Shown: one piece after another, positions 9,301-18,525 of the stretch
How the letters are laid out: every line of letters begins with the position of its first letter
Numbering within the stretch: the stretch's first letter is position 1
Source of the DNA: Bodo saltans
Taxonomy: Eukaryota > Euglenozoa > Kinetoplastea > Eubodonida > Bodonidae
Direction of reading: 5' to 3'
Length of the DNA stretch: 25,859 nucleotides
Assembly (NCBI GenBank): GCA_001460835.1
Contig: CYKH01002113.1
Coordinates: 4,460-30,318, forward strand
The notes under the pieces: generated by a model
Seen by the model: only the letters and a program-made list of their open reading frames with translations
Told to the model about the DNA's origin: nothing
The model's database searches: none
Made by a program: the position numbers and the translations under genes

Positions 9301-11409
9301 AGATTCGCAAGATTCTTCGACAAGGGAGTTCAACTGTCGTTGCTGTCGCCTCTCCTGCGATCGGCTGTGTCGGCGTTGGCTACGGACGAAACCCTTCTTC
9401 CTCAGTCACCTCGTGCACGGCGAAGCAGCGTCGCATCGCCTGCTGACATCGGGTCCTCCCACCCACATGGTGCACAGCAACAAGCGCTCTACCGAAAGTA
9501 TCGTGGCATCATGCAGACGTCCTTGAGGGGAATGCTCTACGCATGCTCCACAGATGCTCACTTGCTGACATTGGCGTGTGACTCCATCCAACGAGCTGCA
9601 ACCTACGCTAAGAATCCACGGTGCCTCAAGGCAGGCTTGGTATCCGTGCTGGTCAGTCTCGTCTCTGAAGCGTGCAGTCCTACTAGCTCTGCATGTGTGA
9701 GTGGTGACGATGCTCAGGTCACTGCACTCACGCAGTCTAATGTAAGCTGGTGGATCACCCAAGCGCACCCAGAGGTGTTCCGTATTGCCAAAGGGCATGA
9801 GCTTCTTGCAGGGATTGTAGAGCGCAGCTTGCTGCCATCCGTCATGGAGGCGTGGGATGCAAGTGTCAGTGAAAGTGCGGCTTCTTTCGGTGGGGGACAT
9901 GGGCTTATCGAATGGTTGCCCTCGATGTCGTCCGCACGTCAGATTTGGGATCTGTGCGCCACTCTGGCGAATCGTAATAGTTCCATCGACTCTGGCAATG
10001 CCGTGCGTTGGGCAAACACACTACGTGGCGCCGCCCAACGTCACACGGAAACGTTGAGCACGTCAACACGAATGTTCACAGCCACTGCACGTTACTTAGC
10101 GTCGCTGCGCCGCAAGTCGTCTAGCCTCGTTGCCACCCCCGCGGCACTTACAGAGACCTCAACTATTGACGGAATGCAGCTCATCCTGCCCTCGGCAATG
10201 ATCGTTCCTTCGTTGTGTCTGTTCCTGAAAGAGTCCCGCCCTAGCCCAATGACAGCAGACATGTTCACCACGACTCGTACCCTAGTCACAGGACTATTAG
10301 ATGCGATTACATGGACCAGTGAGGTGCTGTGGGGCCTTGGTCCAAACGTAGGCCTCTTGCAGAGCTCGCTCCTTACGCTACATCAACACAATCAGGATCT
10401 TAAGTCGGCAGCAGGTGTGGCAGTTCTTGCGTCTACCGATGGCGGCGCCGCTGAGAGACAGCACAGGAGGCGCACGTTCCAGTGGCTTGCCACATTCTCA
10501 TACCAGACATTTGCGGCCACGATGAATTACATTGTCACAGCAGCGGCCATCGACGGCCTCACGCCCTGCGGCCAGCTGTTAGAGCCTCAGGAACTGCTCG
10601 CACTTATTCCTCGGCTACCGAATCGCGGGGACCTGACATGGGACGCCAGAGGCAGTTTATGCCAAAGCATTGAAGAACATGTCTTGGCCCTCGAGTCCTT
10701 AGCGCCATCTATCGAAGACGCCATCGTTGCGGGGGGAAGCAACATCAAGACCGGAAACAGCTGGAAGTGCCCTCATGCATCAGTGATGCTGGATCGCGTT
10801 GTGCTTCTGATTCGACGCACCTCCTCTGCTGGAGGGGCAGGAGTTGACTCTGATGATTCGGATGCGAGCACTAACGGCAGTGATCAACACCAAGACGATG
10901 ACGATCTTGATGCGGCCCAACCCCCTCGGATGGTACTTCAAGGGACCTTGTCGTCAGCGAGCAGCACCGTATCGGATTTGCTCGCTAGCGCGACTGTGAG
11001 GGCTGCTGAAGACCCGATTCCAAGTATTGAAGTAGAGACCATTGAGGACGATGAAACGCCCCCTAACGTGAGCACCGAGGAGAACACTGGAGACCTTCCA
11101 GCCGCTGAGAAAGCTGCCAACGTGACGAACGATGAGGAGAAGGCGGATGAACCAACGACTGCTGACGTTCAAGAACATGAAGCGCCCGCCACACCTCGAC
11201 TCCTGGCCGTCGAAAGCGTCGATGTTGCCGGAACACATGCCACATATGACGCTGATAGGACCTCACCAGAGGCGGTTGCCGAAGACGCTGCAGCTGCACA
11301 AGCAGCCGAGGAGGTTGTAGATGCCGCGGAGGAAGCGGCTCTGTTGAAAGTTGCAGAAGGTGACCTGCACTCAACAAGCGACGACACGACGAACGATGAC
11401 TTGCGATGA
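3321..11409 (+). CDS. Large BIG/Sec7-type ARF guanine-nucleotide exchange factor (frame broken by a tandem duplication)
   Basis: Large Sec7 proteins load GTP onto ARF GTPases at the Golgi/trans-Golgi to recruit vesicle coats. The gene starts at ATG 3321 (MATLVVGESINVKSM). A 103-bp duplication (4218-4423) shifts the frame, so the first frame ends at 4589 and the rest is read one base later. Without one copy the gene is exactly 2662 codons, longer than the usual 1,600-2,000 residues. In that numbering an N-terminal DCB-like region is followed by the HUS box NYDCD (555-559; 5086-5100). The Sec7 domain (about 840-997; 5941-6411) has the glutamic-finger motif GEAQ with E908 (6145-6147) and the second motif MLNTDAHS. 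Long helical HDS-like regions follow. Several Ser/Thr/Ala-rich linkers interrupt the protein, and the tail (10840-11409) is rich in Asp, Glu and Ala. Whether it is closer to BIG or GBF is not settled. Confidence 0.92.
4218..4423 (+). repeat. 103-bp perfect head-to-tail duplication inside the Sec7 gene
   Basis: Copy 1 (4218-4320) and copy 2 (4321-4423) appear identical by eye. Both start GCTGTCCGTGCC and end GATCGGCATC. The flanking bases differ (T before copy 1, C before copy 2), which fixes the boundaries. The period equals 1 modulo 3. The segment encodes SNMPTLLTIVKGGLSRLIG in the conserved frame, and this peptide appears in both of the broken halves of the protein. Confidence 0.96.
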
Positions 11410-11774
11410 AGAAGTCATGAGGGAGAAAGTGAACCCTGAGAAAGAAAAAAACAACAACAATACAAAAACACAAAAGTGAAGGGAGATGAAAAATGGGTAA
11501 AAGACTGAGTTGTTGCTGCATGGAGTGTTGCTTTCATTGTTGAATATCCGCAGACACCAGTCCCATCATAAGGCTTTGCTGCGTCCCTATGCCGATTGCT
11601 TCGTTTTGAGCGTGATTTTTATTTATTTGCGTCAATCCTCGTGCGAATTATTATTTGTGTTGAGCGATGCTTGGTGATGCTATTTGTTTTGTTCTCTTGC
11701 ACTCTCGTTCTTTCTTTCTTTCTTTCTTTTTTTTTAAATTTATATGTGAGAAAGTAGCCTGTGCTCTAAGAAGA
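11410..11774 (+). other. Intergenic region between the Sec7 gene and the membrane-protein gene
   Basis: A purine-rich, A-rich stretch (about 11430-11500) just after the Sec7 stop is the likely 3' UTR. A pyrimidine-rich acceptor (11706-11757) sits near the end. An ATG at 11667, in frame with the next gene, lies upstream of the tract and is not used as the start here. No other gene was seen. Confidence 0.5.
11706..11757 (+). promoter_or_regulatory. Probable spliced-leader acceptor for the membrane-protein gene
   Basis: A TTTC-repeat tract running into nine Ts (about 11706-11735) is followed by AGs at 11749-11750, 11753-11754 and 11756-11757. The next ATG is at 11775. An ATG-TGA pair at 11744 would be excluded by splicing at any of these AGs. 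This supports 11775 as the start and leaves a signal peptide at the N-terminus. Confidence 0.65.
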
Positions 11775-12503
11775 ATGAAACTGAGTTCACAGTCGCTTTT
11801 CTCAATGGTGTTATCCTTCATTATTGTCCTTGTCGTGATCCTTAGCCCACATTCTGTGGACGCCTTGTCGGCAGCTGCACAGGCGTACATTACAAACAGT
11901 TTCTCAGGGTCGAATGTTTCTTGCGACGCGACCTTCGACGAAACCAACTGCTCTCTCACGCAGAACTGCCTGTGGAACGCGTCGAACACAAGTGCGACAC
12001 CAAACGGGACATGCTATCGCAAGACGGCACTTGTCACCATCAATTCCACAAACTCCGAAGGCGTGCGCGATAGCTGGTGCTACGAGTACTTCCCGCAGTG
12101 GTTCATTGCGACTGTGTATTTCCTTTGCACCCTCTCAACAGGGTTTGCCATTGCGGGCATGTGGTACAACTACAAGTACTACGACGTGTACGTCATTATG
12201 ATGGATGGAGAGCGGCTTTACAATAAATTCTATTTCAAGACATCGCCCATCAACGTCTACCTTGCCGCTCTCGTCGCCACATCATTTATGATGTTCTGCG
12301 CAGCGTGTGCGTATTTCAATGACCCGTACTTGTGCTCTTATGTGGGATTCGTCATCGTGTTCTTGATTGTATGCCTTGGCGTACCATTTATTGCGCTGAT
12401 TGTGTACATTGTGTGGTGTATCATGGAGTACTTGAATCGTAGGGAGATGAATGTGAATCAAGAGGCTCTTCCAAAGTACAACAACCAAGTCCGGTGCTTT
12501 TAG
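11775..12503 (+). CDS. Signal-peptide, N-glycosylated three-helix membrane protein, family not recognised
   Basis: This 242-residue protein starts at ATG 11775. It begins with a hydrophobic signal peptide (about residues 1-30, ending near SVDALS). A lumenal or extracellular domain follows, with several N-glycosylation sequons (NVS, NCS, NAS, NTS, NGT, NST) and a cluster of cysteines with the pattern C...C...C-L-W...G-T-C. That pattern loosely recalls a small PSI-like module. Three strongly hydrophobic segments follow (about residues 118-140, 158-178 and 188-213). The cytosolic tail is short and ends VRCF. The predicted topology is lumenal N-terminus and three membrane spans; the third is long and may be irregular. 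I do not recognise the family, and no enzymatic motif is visible. Secretory-pathway or plasma-membrane location is inferred from the signal peptide and sequons. Confidence 0.8.
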   Translation: MKLSSQSLFSMVLSFIIVLVVILSPHSVDALSAAAQAYITNSFSGSNVSCDATFDETNCSLTQNCLWNASNTSATPNGTCYRKTALVTINSTNSEGVRDSWCYEYFPQWFIATVYFLCTLSTGFAIAGMWYNYKYYDVYVIMMDGERLYNKFYFKTSPINVYLAALVATSFMMFCAACAYFNDPYLCSYVGFVIVFLIVCLGVPFIALIVYIVWCIMEYLNRREMNVNQEALPKYNNQVRCF

Positions 12504-12641
12504 TCATGTGAGAAAAAAAAGAACGGAAAACCAGACGAGCATCAGACAGCTCTGTCTTTTGTGTGATTGTGTCTTTTGCTCTTGTGAAAGAGTGAAGCTG
12601 TGCATTAAATGAACGTGGAAGACCAGAAATAGTTATAGTAG

Positions 12642-12672
12642 CCCCCCCTCCCCCTCCTTCTCTAACCCTCAG
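12642..12672 (+). promoter_or_regulatory. Polypyrimidine tract with AG, candidate trans-splice acceptor
   Basis: A C/T tract broken only by a single AA (12642-12670) ends in AG at 12671-12672. It is too far from the next start (12959) to be an obvious sole acceptor. It could define the poly(A) site of the upstream gene or an alternative acceptor. Confidence 0.5.
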
Positions 12673-12716
12673 CACATCCATTTGTTCACCGCTGCAAAAC
12701 ACAAGTTCCAGTGGAT

Positions 12717-12754
12717 ATTTTCTTTCCTCCTTTACCACATTTCGCCCCTTTCAG
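12717..12754 (+). promoter_or_regulatory. Polypyrimidine tract with AG, candidate acceptor for the WD40/coiled-coil gene
   Basis: A T/C-rich tract ending TTTCAG puts the AG at 12753-12754. Splicing here would leave a leader of about 200 bases containing short upstream frames. Splicing at the weaker AG at 12921-12922 would give a clean 36-base leader. Both are possible. Confidence 0.5.
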
Positions 12755-12958
12755 TACGATCAATGAATTAGCGTGCTGCCCCCTCTTGATGCGATAGCAA
12801 AAATGTATGTCTTACCTGTGACAAATGCTTCATTTGTTGCTATTATTATTAGGAAGGATCCATATTCTGTAGTTGTTTCTAGATATTTCTCGCGCGGAAG
12901 GTGTTGAGTGCACATTCCACAGTACACATCACAACGTGACTGACCGATTCATTTATTC

Positions 12959-15900
12959 ATGAGACGCCAACATTCACCTGGCGTCTCGTCGTCAACGCGG
13001 ATTGCCTCGTCAGCGTCATCGAGGCATGCAGGTGGTGGTGGCGCACACCGTCCTCCAGCAACGCATCAGCTGCTCCCAGCGGATCTGTTTGGCATCACAT
13101 CGAGTGCTTCTGCCCGTCACATGGACGCAACTTCCATCGGCTCACACGGCGTCTCTTCTTTTGCATCGCACAACACGCCCCTACGTCCCACCGTGCAAGG
13201 GATGTGCTTGGTGCCGCACCACGAAGAGTTGTACTGCGCAGAGCACCCATGCAAAGTGACAGTGCGCTCTGCCGTGCCCTCCACGAAGTTCCACGCTAAG
13301 ATGGTGGTGGAGATTCCGCTGCCTCACCCCGATGCGTTCTTCCGGTCGCTGCACTATGTGGCCGGGCCTAACGGGTCAGATGGCTGGGTGTGGTGCTCCG
13401 CGTCTAGCGGTGAGTTGGTGGCTGTTCATACAATCACGAAGAAGTATGCAATGATTGCAGATACTGGTTCCCTTTTGGACGCAGGACCTATCGCAGCGTT
13501 GGCGGACTTCTGGACACTTTCTCCCATCCCAGGATCGTTGCAGAGAACGCTAACAGACACTCCTCTCGATGGCCTGCAGCCCCACCGACATCGAGTCGTG
13601 GTGTCCATTTCTCGTGCTGGTGTCGTAGGACTATGGGATATGACAACGCGCACCCTCTTCGCCAAAGTTCAGTGCTCACTCCCCACAACAAGCCCCTCCA
13701 CCTCCTCATTCCTATCAATGGTGGGGCCCACCAAGGCAACTCCTATTCACAGGCAGCCTACTTCCCATGGAAACCAGATGCGGGTGAAGTGCAGTAGCAG
13801 TTGGGCCTCCGCTGGTATCATCTTCGTGGGAGTGGGCGTGACGAGCAGTGCTGGTGGGCCCAATCTGAGCGGACTTGTGTATGTTGTCGATGGTCGCCGA
13901 TTGTCTCACACAACAAGCGCCCCGCTGATACTGCCCAACACCGGCAGTGACGACGTCGAGAACGATGGAGAGTTCACAGTTCCGTTATTGGACGGCGCTG
14001 TGCTGAGCATGGCCTTTGAACCCAGCCCCCATTCCCGTGATCAGGGTGCTCTGTGGCTCTCCACAAGCACCGGTGCAGTGGGGAGAGTGGACTGTGGGGC
14101 TGCATCTGGTGCTGGTGTCGAGGGCAGCGTCGTTGCGTACAACGTGAGATGGCGCCGCGGCGTGCACGACGGGTTTAGTCACAAACTATGTCTCAGTGGC
14201 GCTCAGCATGCTGTTTCCTGTGGTAGCGATGGTCGCGTCGCCATTCTTGACGTCGACACGCTCAATATCATTCAAAAGGTGACTTTAGACATGGGCACGA
14301 TGGTGCAAGAACTTTGTAGCTTGGGCGAAACCGCGGCGTCTAGTGGGTCGGTATCGATGCTCTTAGCAATTTCCGACCGTACATTCCGATGTATGAGCTT
14401 GAAACGAAGCGGGCCATGGACGAGTGGATCTCGAGGGAGCTCGCCGATTCGAGGATCTCCTCGACGTCGTGCCTCACCATCGTCTCCGTTGCGCTCTTCT
14501 CCCTCTGGCCGACGAGGCTCTCTCCACCTGGCAGTGCCGCTAGGCGGAAGTAGCTCAAGCTTTGCGTCGCTTCACACCGGTGCCACCACACCACTCACTA
14601 CCCAGCAACTCCTGTACCACTGTATGACCTTGCTGCAAGGGCTCAAGAGCGTTGAGGCAGCAGAGGTGGACGCTCGTAGCAGCTTCATGGAATCCGAGTT
14701 GGTCGCTCGGGATATGCTCTACCACTACTGGGACTATTTATGCTGTGGGGGTCGCACGCACCAACTCCCAAGCCGCTTGTGGTTTGTGCAGCTTCAGGAG
14801 GCGGATACAAGACTGTACTGGCAGCAGGAAGCGTACTTGGAGCTGCGGCACACGCTGAAGCAATGCAACCTGCACTGGAAGCGTGCCTGTGATCGGCGGG
14901 AGGTGGTGTGGAACTGGTGCTGGGATGAAGAGGAGGAGCGTCACCGGCGTGATCTTGTTCTTCACGCCGAGGCGACCGAGCGCATCGCTCTCCGAGACGG
15001 CCTTCATCAACTTGGCCGAGCTGCTGCTACGGCGACGCAGCGCCGCCTTGAGAGGCTGGCTCACGATGAAACGCTAGACAAGCTCGAAACTGCACTTGTG
15101 CGGTTAACGGAGTTGGAACCACTAGCGGCAAAGGTGGCACCCCTCCAGGGAGATCTGCAGCGTATGGTCCTTTCGTTATCGTCTGTTAACGAGGCATGCC
15201 AGGAATTGGAAGATGGACGAGTTCGTCTCGAATCCTGTCAACGAGGCATGCCAAGAATTGGAGGATGGACGAGTTCGTCTCGAATCAGAGCTCCGGAGGG
15301 CTCGCAGTGATTTACAACACCGGGAGACCACTTCGCGTCTTGATGGGCATCGAATGTTCTTAGATGCGGAGGATTTGCAGCGGCACAAGATTCAAGAGGA
15401 GGCCGCGTCCCACGTGGCCCAACTTCTCAGCGCTGCACGCAGGGAGGAGGGCAAGATGCTTGCAGCGGCTCATCATTTACTGCGAGAGGACCGCACGCAC
15501 ATCGCTTCCCTTCAGCAGCATCGTTCCACGCTTGAAACAGTCTCCATTCACCTTCAACGTGATCTGCGCGATGTGGAGCTCACTCGCGACGGCCAGCGTG
15601 CCGCTCATCGCAGGTTCGAGGAACAGGTGCAGTCCTTGGAGGAGCAGCTCGCAGAGATCACCAGGCGCCTCACCGTATCGGAGGAGCACCGTGCGGTGAC
15701 GGAGCTGGAACTACTACGAACAAAGTCGTCAGCGGAGCTTCATCGGTCGAGACTTGAGCAAAGTTCCAGTCTTGCCGAAGACACATTTAAAACAGTCCTT
15801 GCGCAACGTGAGCGCATGCAAAGCCTCAGGCATTCACTTGACGCGATCCAAGAGCGACTTGAAGTATTTGTTCGACTAGGTGAGGATACGTTTGATGCTG

Positions 15901-16343
15901 GCATCACGGAGCGCAGAATACACAAGGCTCGGTCGGCGCTGCAGGAGGCCCAAGAAGATCTCATCGCCATTCGGCGTGCGGAAAGTCATCGATGGACAAG
16001 TCTGGAAAGTGACATGGCAAATACGTTAGGCGATTGGATGCGACATACTCACGCAGCAGAACGAGAACAGTCTTCATCACGACTTTCTATTTCTGCCTCT
16101 CGTCCACGTCCTGCAGAGGAACCTCAAAGCACGGATCATCATCCCAACGACCATTTCGGTGGTCCCACAGCGTTGCGCACGCAAGAGCATCTCTATCACG
16201 CGTTTGAACAAGTTCTTAGTGCGGCGGAGCTGATTGGGCCGCGGTGGATGGAGGAGGTATTGATCATCGATAAGGCTCAATTCTTTGATGCTCTCCGGAA
16301 ATCGCTTTCTGTTCTTGCTGCTGCTCGTGGTGTTGATCCATAG
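12959..16343 (+). CDS. WD40-like propeller plus coiled-coil protein of unknown function (frame broken by a tandem duplication)
   Basis: The start is ATG 12959 (MRRQHSPGVSSS). A Ser/Ala/His-rich N-terminus (about 60 residues) leads into a region with degenerate WD40-like blades. Examples are VVSISRAGVVGLWDM and HAVSCGSDGRVAILDV. A basic Ser/Pro/Arg-rich linker (about 14401-14530) follows. From about 14640 to the stop there is a long charged, Glu/Arg/Leu-rich coiled coil. A 52-bp duplication at 15183-15286 shifts the frame, so the first frame stops at 15310 and the real one continues to TAG 16341-16343. Removing one copy leaves exactly 1111 codons. Propeller-plus-coiled-coil layouts are common in ciliary, centrosomal and trafficking scaffolds, but I cannot assign a family. 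The continuous coiled coil across the break supports a single protein. Confidence 0.8.
15183..15286 (+). repeat. 52-bp head-to-tail duplication inside the WD40/coiled-coil gene
   Basis: Copy 1 is 15183-15234 and copy 2 is 15235-15286. They differ at three bases: GTT/GTC, CAG/CAA and GAA/GAG. All three are synonymous in the frame VNEACQELEDGRVRLE. The period equals 1 modulo 3, so the duplication breaks the gene. Confidence 0.95.
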
Positions 16344-16688
16344 CGAATACGTCTCCTCGGACAGATCGAAGCGTTGCTGTTTGTACTATTTCGTTTCGCT
16401 TATCTGAAGTTTAGCCAGCAATGATGAAACCTGCTCATGAGCGTGAGCATCTCACGTTTTCTTGTTTATGTGTTCTCACTTGAGTAGAATCAACTGTCGA
16501 GAAGAAGAAAAAAACACACAGGAAGAGGAAAACACAAGCGACACACAGACTCTCGCGCCTTTCCGAGGGAACCTCTGTACGTAGCTAACATTCCCACCCT
16601 TGAAAAAAAGTATTGTGAACTGAAGCCACAATCAAACAAAAGCAGATTCATCAAATCGTTAAAGGCGTCACTGATTTCAACAGGGCAT
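16344..16688 (+). other. Intergenic region between the WD40/coiled-coil and PP2C genes
   Basis: The 3' UTR of the upstream gene includes a short inverted repeat around GCTCATGAGC (about 16434-16443). An A-rich stretch (16500-16535) follows. The sequence ends in TTTCAACAG with AG at 16682-16683, six bases before the PP2C ATG, which makes it the likely trans-splice acceptor although its pyrimidine tract is weak. No gene was seen. Confidence 0.5.
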
Positions 16689-17996
16689 ATGTCAGACAAC
16701 GATGGATCACGTGCCGCTGCACCGCATCAACCCAACAACAACAACGCTGATGCAGACGATGAGGTTGTACTAGTAGGAAGTCCCCCCACCACACCAGAGC
16801 CCGCATCTATTCTGACGTCACATCACAATCACAAACATTCTAGTGAACCCCACCACCACCACCATACACATGCCGGCGCCGTAGGGATCGCCCCGCTGAA
16901 CACCGGAGAGTTAGCTGCAGGAGACAACAGCACGCCGGAAGTGTCGTTCTATTCTACCAAGAAAGAAAAGGCAGTGTGGCGAATGATCGAATATGGCGTC
17001 TCGTCTGAGCAAGGGACTCGTAAAACGATGGAAGATCAGCACAAGGCGATGCTCAGCACTGACTTAGTGACCCCTCGGGACCGTTCTGCTCCACGCCTAG
17101 CTATGGGAATTCCGTTTTTCGGAGTGTACGATGGCCATGGCGGGCAACAGTGCGCTGAATTTCTACGCGAGAATTTGCACACGTTCATCTTGTCCGTAGG
17201 GTCACAAGCGCTGCTAGGGGTCGCACGGTAGTTCCTACCACAGCTCCTCCGCCTCTTTTAAAAATACCTCTTTACATCCTGACTTGCTTAGCTTAGACCT
17301 TCATGTCACCGGGTTGCGCTTGTTGTCGAAGAGCTCCTCTTCACAGGCAACGTCGGCGATTCCGAAATTGTACTGTGCCGCAACGGTACTGCCAAGGTTC
17401 TCACGGTCAAACATACACTTTCGGCTAGCGAAGGTGAGGTTGAGCGTGTGAAGGCTTGCGGCGGAAGAATTTTCCACTCCCGCGTCGGCCACCCCAAGTT
17501 CAATCCTATGCTAGTGAGCCTCGCCGTTTCCAGAGCTGTCGGAGATGCTGGGTTTAAGCTAGAGGAGTACACCGACGGAAAGGCCTCTGGGCTTATTGCC
17601 GATGCAGACACCAGCGTCACAGAATTAGAACGTGATGACGAATTCATTATTATTGGGTGCGACGGCGTCTGGGACGTGCTGTCGTACCAAGCCGCAGTGG
17701 ATTTCTGCAGGAAACTCATCACCGACGGCCACGACACACAGCACGTCACAGAGCAACTCTGTCAAGAAGCGCTTAGACTCGGCAGCACCGACAACGTCAC
17801 TGCATTATTTGTCAGTCTCAAGTGCCGACCAGGGTCTGCTGGAGGTGGTAGACCCACGAGTGCTACGCAACGACCAGCGAGTGCTGCTAGCGCCCGCCGA
17901 GGGTCAACATTCGAGGATGCGACTCCCAACGCGGCTGCTCACCACGCAGGCCCGAAGCCACCGATTCCTCAAGCGCCACAGTCGTCGTCGTCGTGA
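16689..17996 (+). CDS. PP2C-family Ser/Thr phosphatase with a disrupted middle segment
   Basis: PP2C (PPM) enzymes are Mn/Mg-dependent Ser/Thr phosphatases. The start is ATG 16689. The N-terminus is disordered and His-rich (five consecutive His near residue 59). The first half carries RKTMEDQH and FFGVYDGHGGQQCAEF, including metal-ligand Asp/Glu residues. The second half carries GNVGDSEIVLC, SLAVSRAVGDAGFK, DEFIIIGCDGVWDV and GSTDNVTALFVSL, then a Ser/Ala/Pro-rich tail. The halves share a frame, but TAG at 17229-17231 and further stops to about 17291 separate them. One other frame is open across the gap and encodes SSASFKNTSLHPDLL, which resembles the helix expected there. Two compensating indels, near 17218-17231 and 17305-17313, would therefore explain the break. 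The cause may be sequence error, an incorrectly filled gap or recent inactivation. The family call is firm; whether the gene is functional is unknown. Confidence 0.85.
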
Positions 17997-18525
17997 GAGA
18001 GGCAACACTTGCATTTTTATCGTTGCTTGGCGCCAATTTTTAGGAGTGTGAAATGGAACAAAAGTGTGGGCGCAAACGAAAAACACAACCAAAAACAAAC
18101 GAAACATGAAAAAACCAACAAACACAACACAAAAATATCCAAAACGAAAACCACAAACAAAACAAAACAGCAATCAACCAGAAACACAAACTGTTCAAAT
18201 GAAGGTTATCTTACGAGTGCATGTGTGAGCTTTGCAGATGTGATGCGATGCGATGTGAGACGTGACGTTGGCATGATGAATGAAATACACGCGACCCTTA
18301 TTGTGACGCTTTTGTCGTGATTTGCACTGAAGGGTGCTGCAATTTCTTCGCTATGTTGATGGACCTCATTTAGCACCCCACCCCCCCTCGTCGCTCACCT
18401 TTTCTCCCCCCTTCGTTGCCAGTGCGTAGATCAGCACACAAGCGTGGAGTCCTTGAGACCATTGATGCACTATCTTTGTGACGCGCTGATGATTCACGAA
18501 TCCTTGCTTCGTTGCTTTGATAACA
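17997..18525 (+). other. Intergenic region between the PP2C and SEH1-like genes, with an A/C-rich block
   Basis: The 529 bases start with the PP2C 3' UTR. A block at about 18071-18190 is almost only A and C on the + strand. A short GATGC/GATGT run lies at about 18238-18257. The strong acceptor at 18375-18422 follows, then a leader of about 100 bases with ATGs at 18465 and 18489 in another frame. No RNA gene was recognised. Confidence 0.5.
18375..18422 (+). promoter_or_regulatory. Strong spliced-leader acceptor for the SEH1-like gene
   Basis: A long C/T-rich tract (about 18375-18418) ends in GCCAG with AG at 18421-18422. It is one of the strongest polypyrimidine-AG signals in the window. It lies 103 bases before the chosen SEH1 ATG at 18526. 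The intervening ATGs at 18465 and 18489 are out of frame with SEH1. Confidence 0.65.

Larger units (their letters stand above)
12504..12958 (+). other. Intergenic region with two strong pyrimidine tracts
   Basis: These 455 bases hold the 3' UTR of the membrane-protein gene and the leader of the WD40/coiled-coil gene. Two very strong polypyrimidine-AG modules (12642-12672 and 12717-12754) and a weaker AG at 12921-12922 are present. Between 12754 and 12958 there are several short upstream frames, including ATG-AAT-TAG at 12763 and one of roughly 35 codons further on. No tRNA, snoRNA box pattern or protein gene was recognised. Confidence 0.5.

Noticed and set aside
11667-11774. Upstream in-frame ATG extending the membrane protein by 36 residues
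   Set aside because: The extension would be translated across the TTTC/poly-T acceptor tract and would bury the signal peptide. The ATG at 11775 follows the acceptor.
17214-17300. A cis-spliced intron in the PP2C gene
   Set aside because: A GTAGTT near 17228 and AGs at 17290-17297 could be read as intron ends. However, joining them does not restore the conserved strand before VALVV in the right phase, and kinetoplastid cis-introns are very rare. Two indels fit better.
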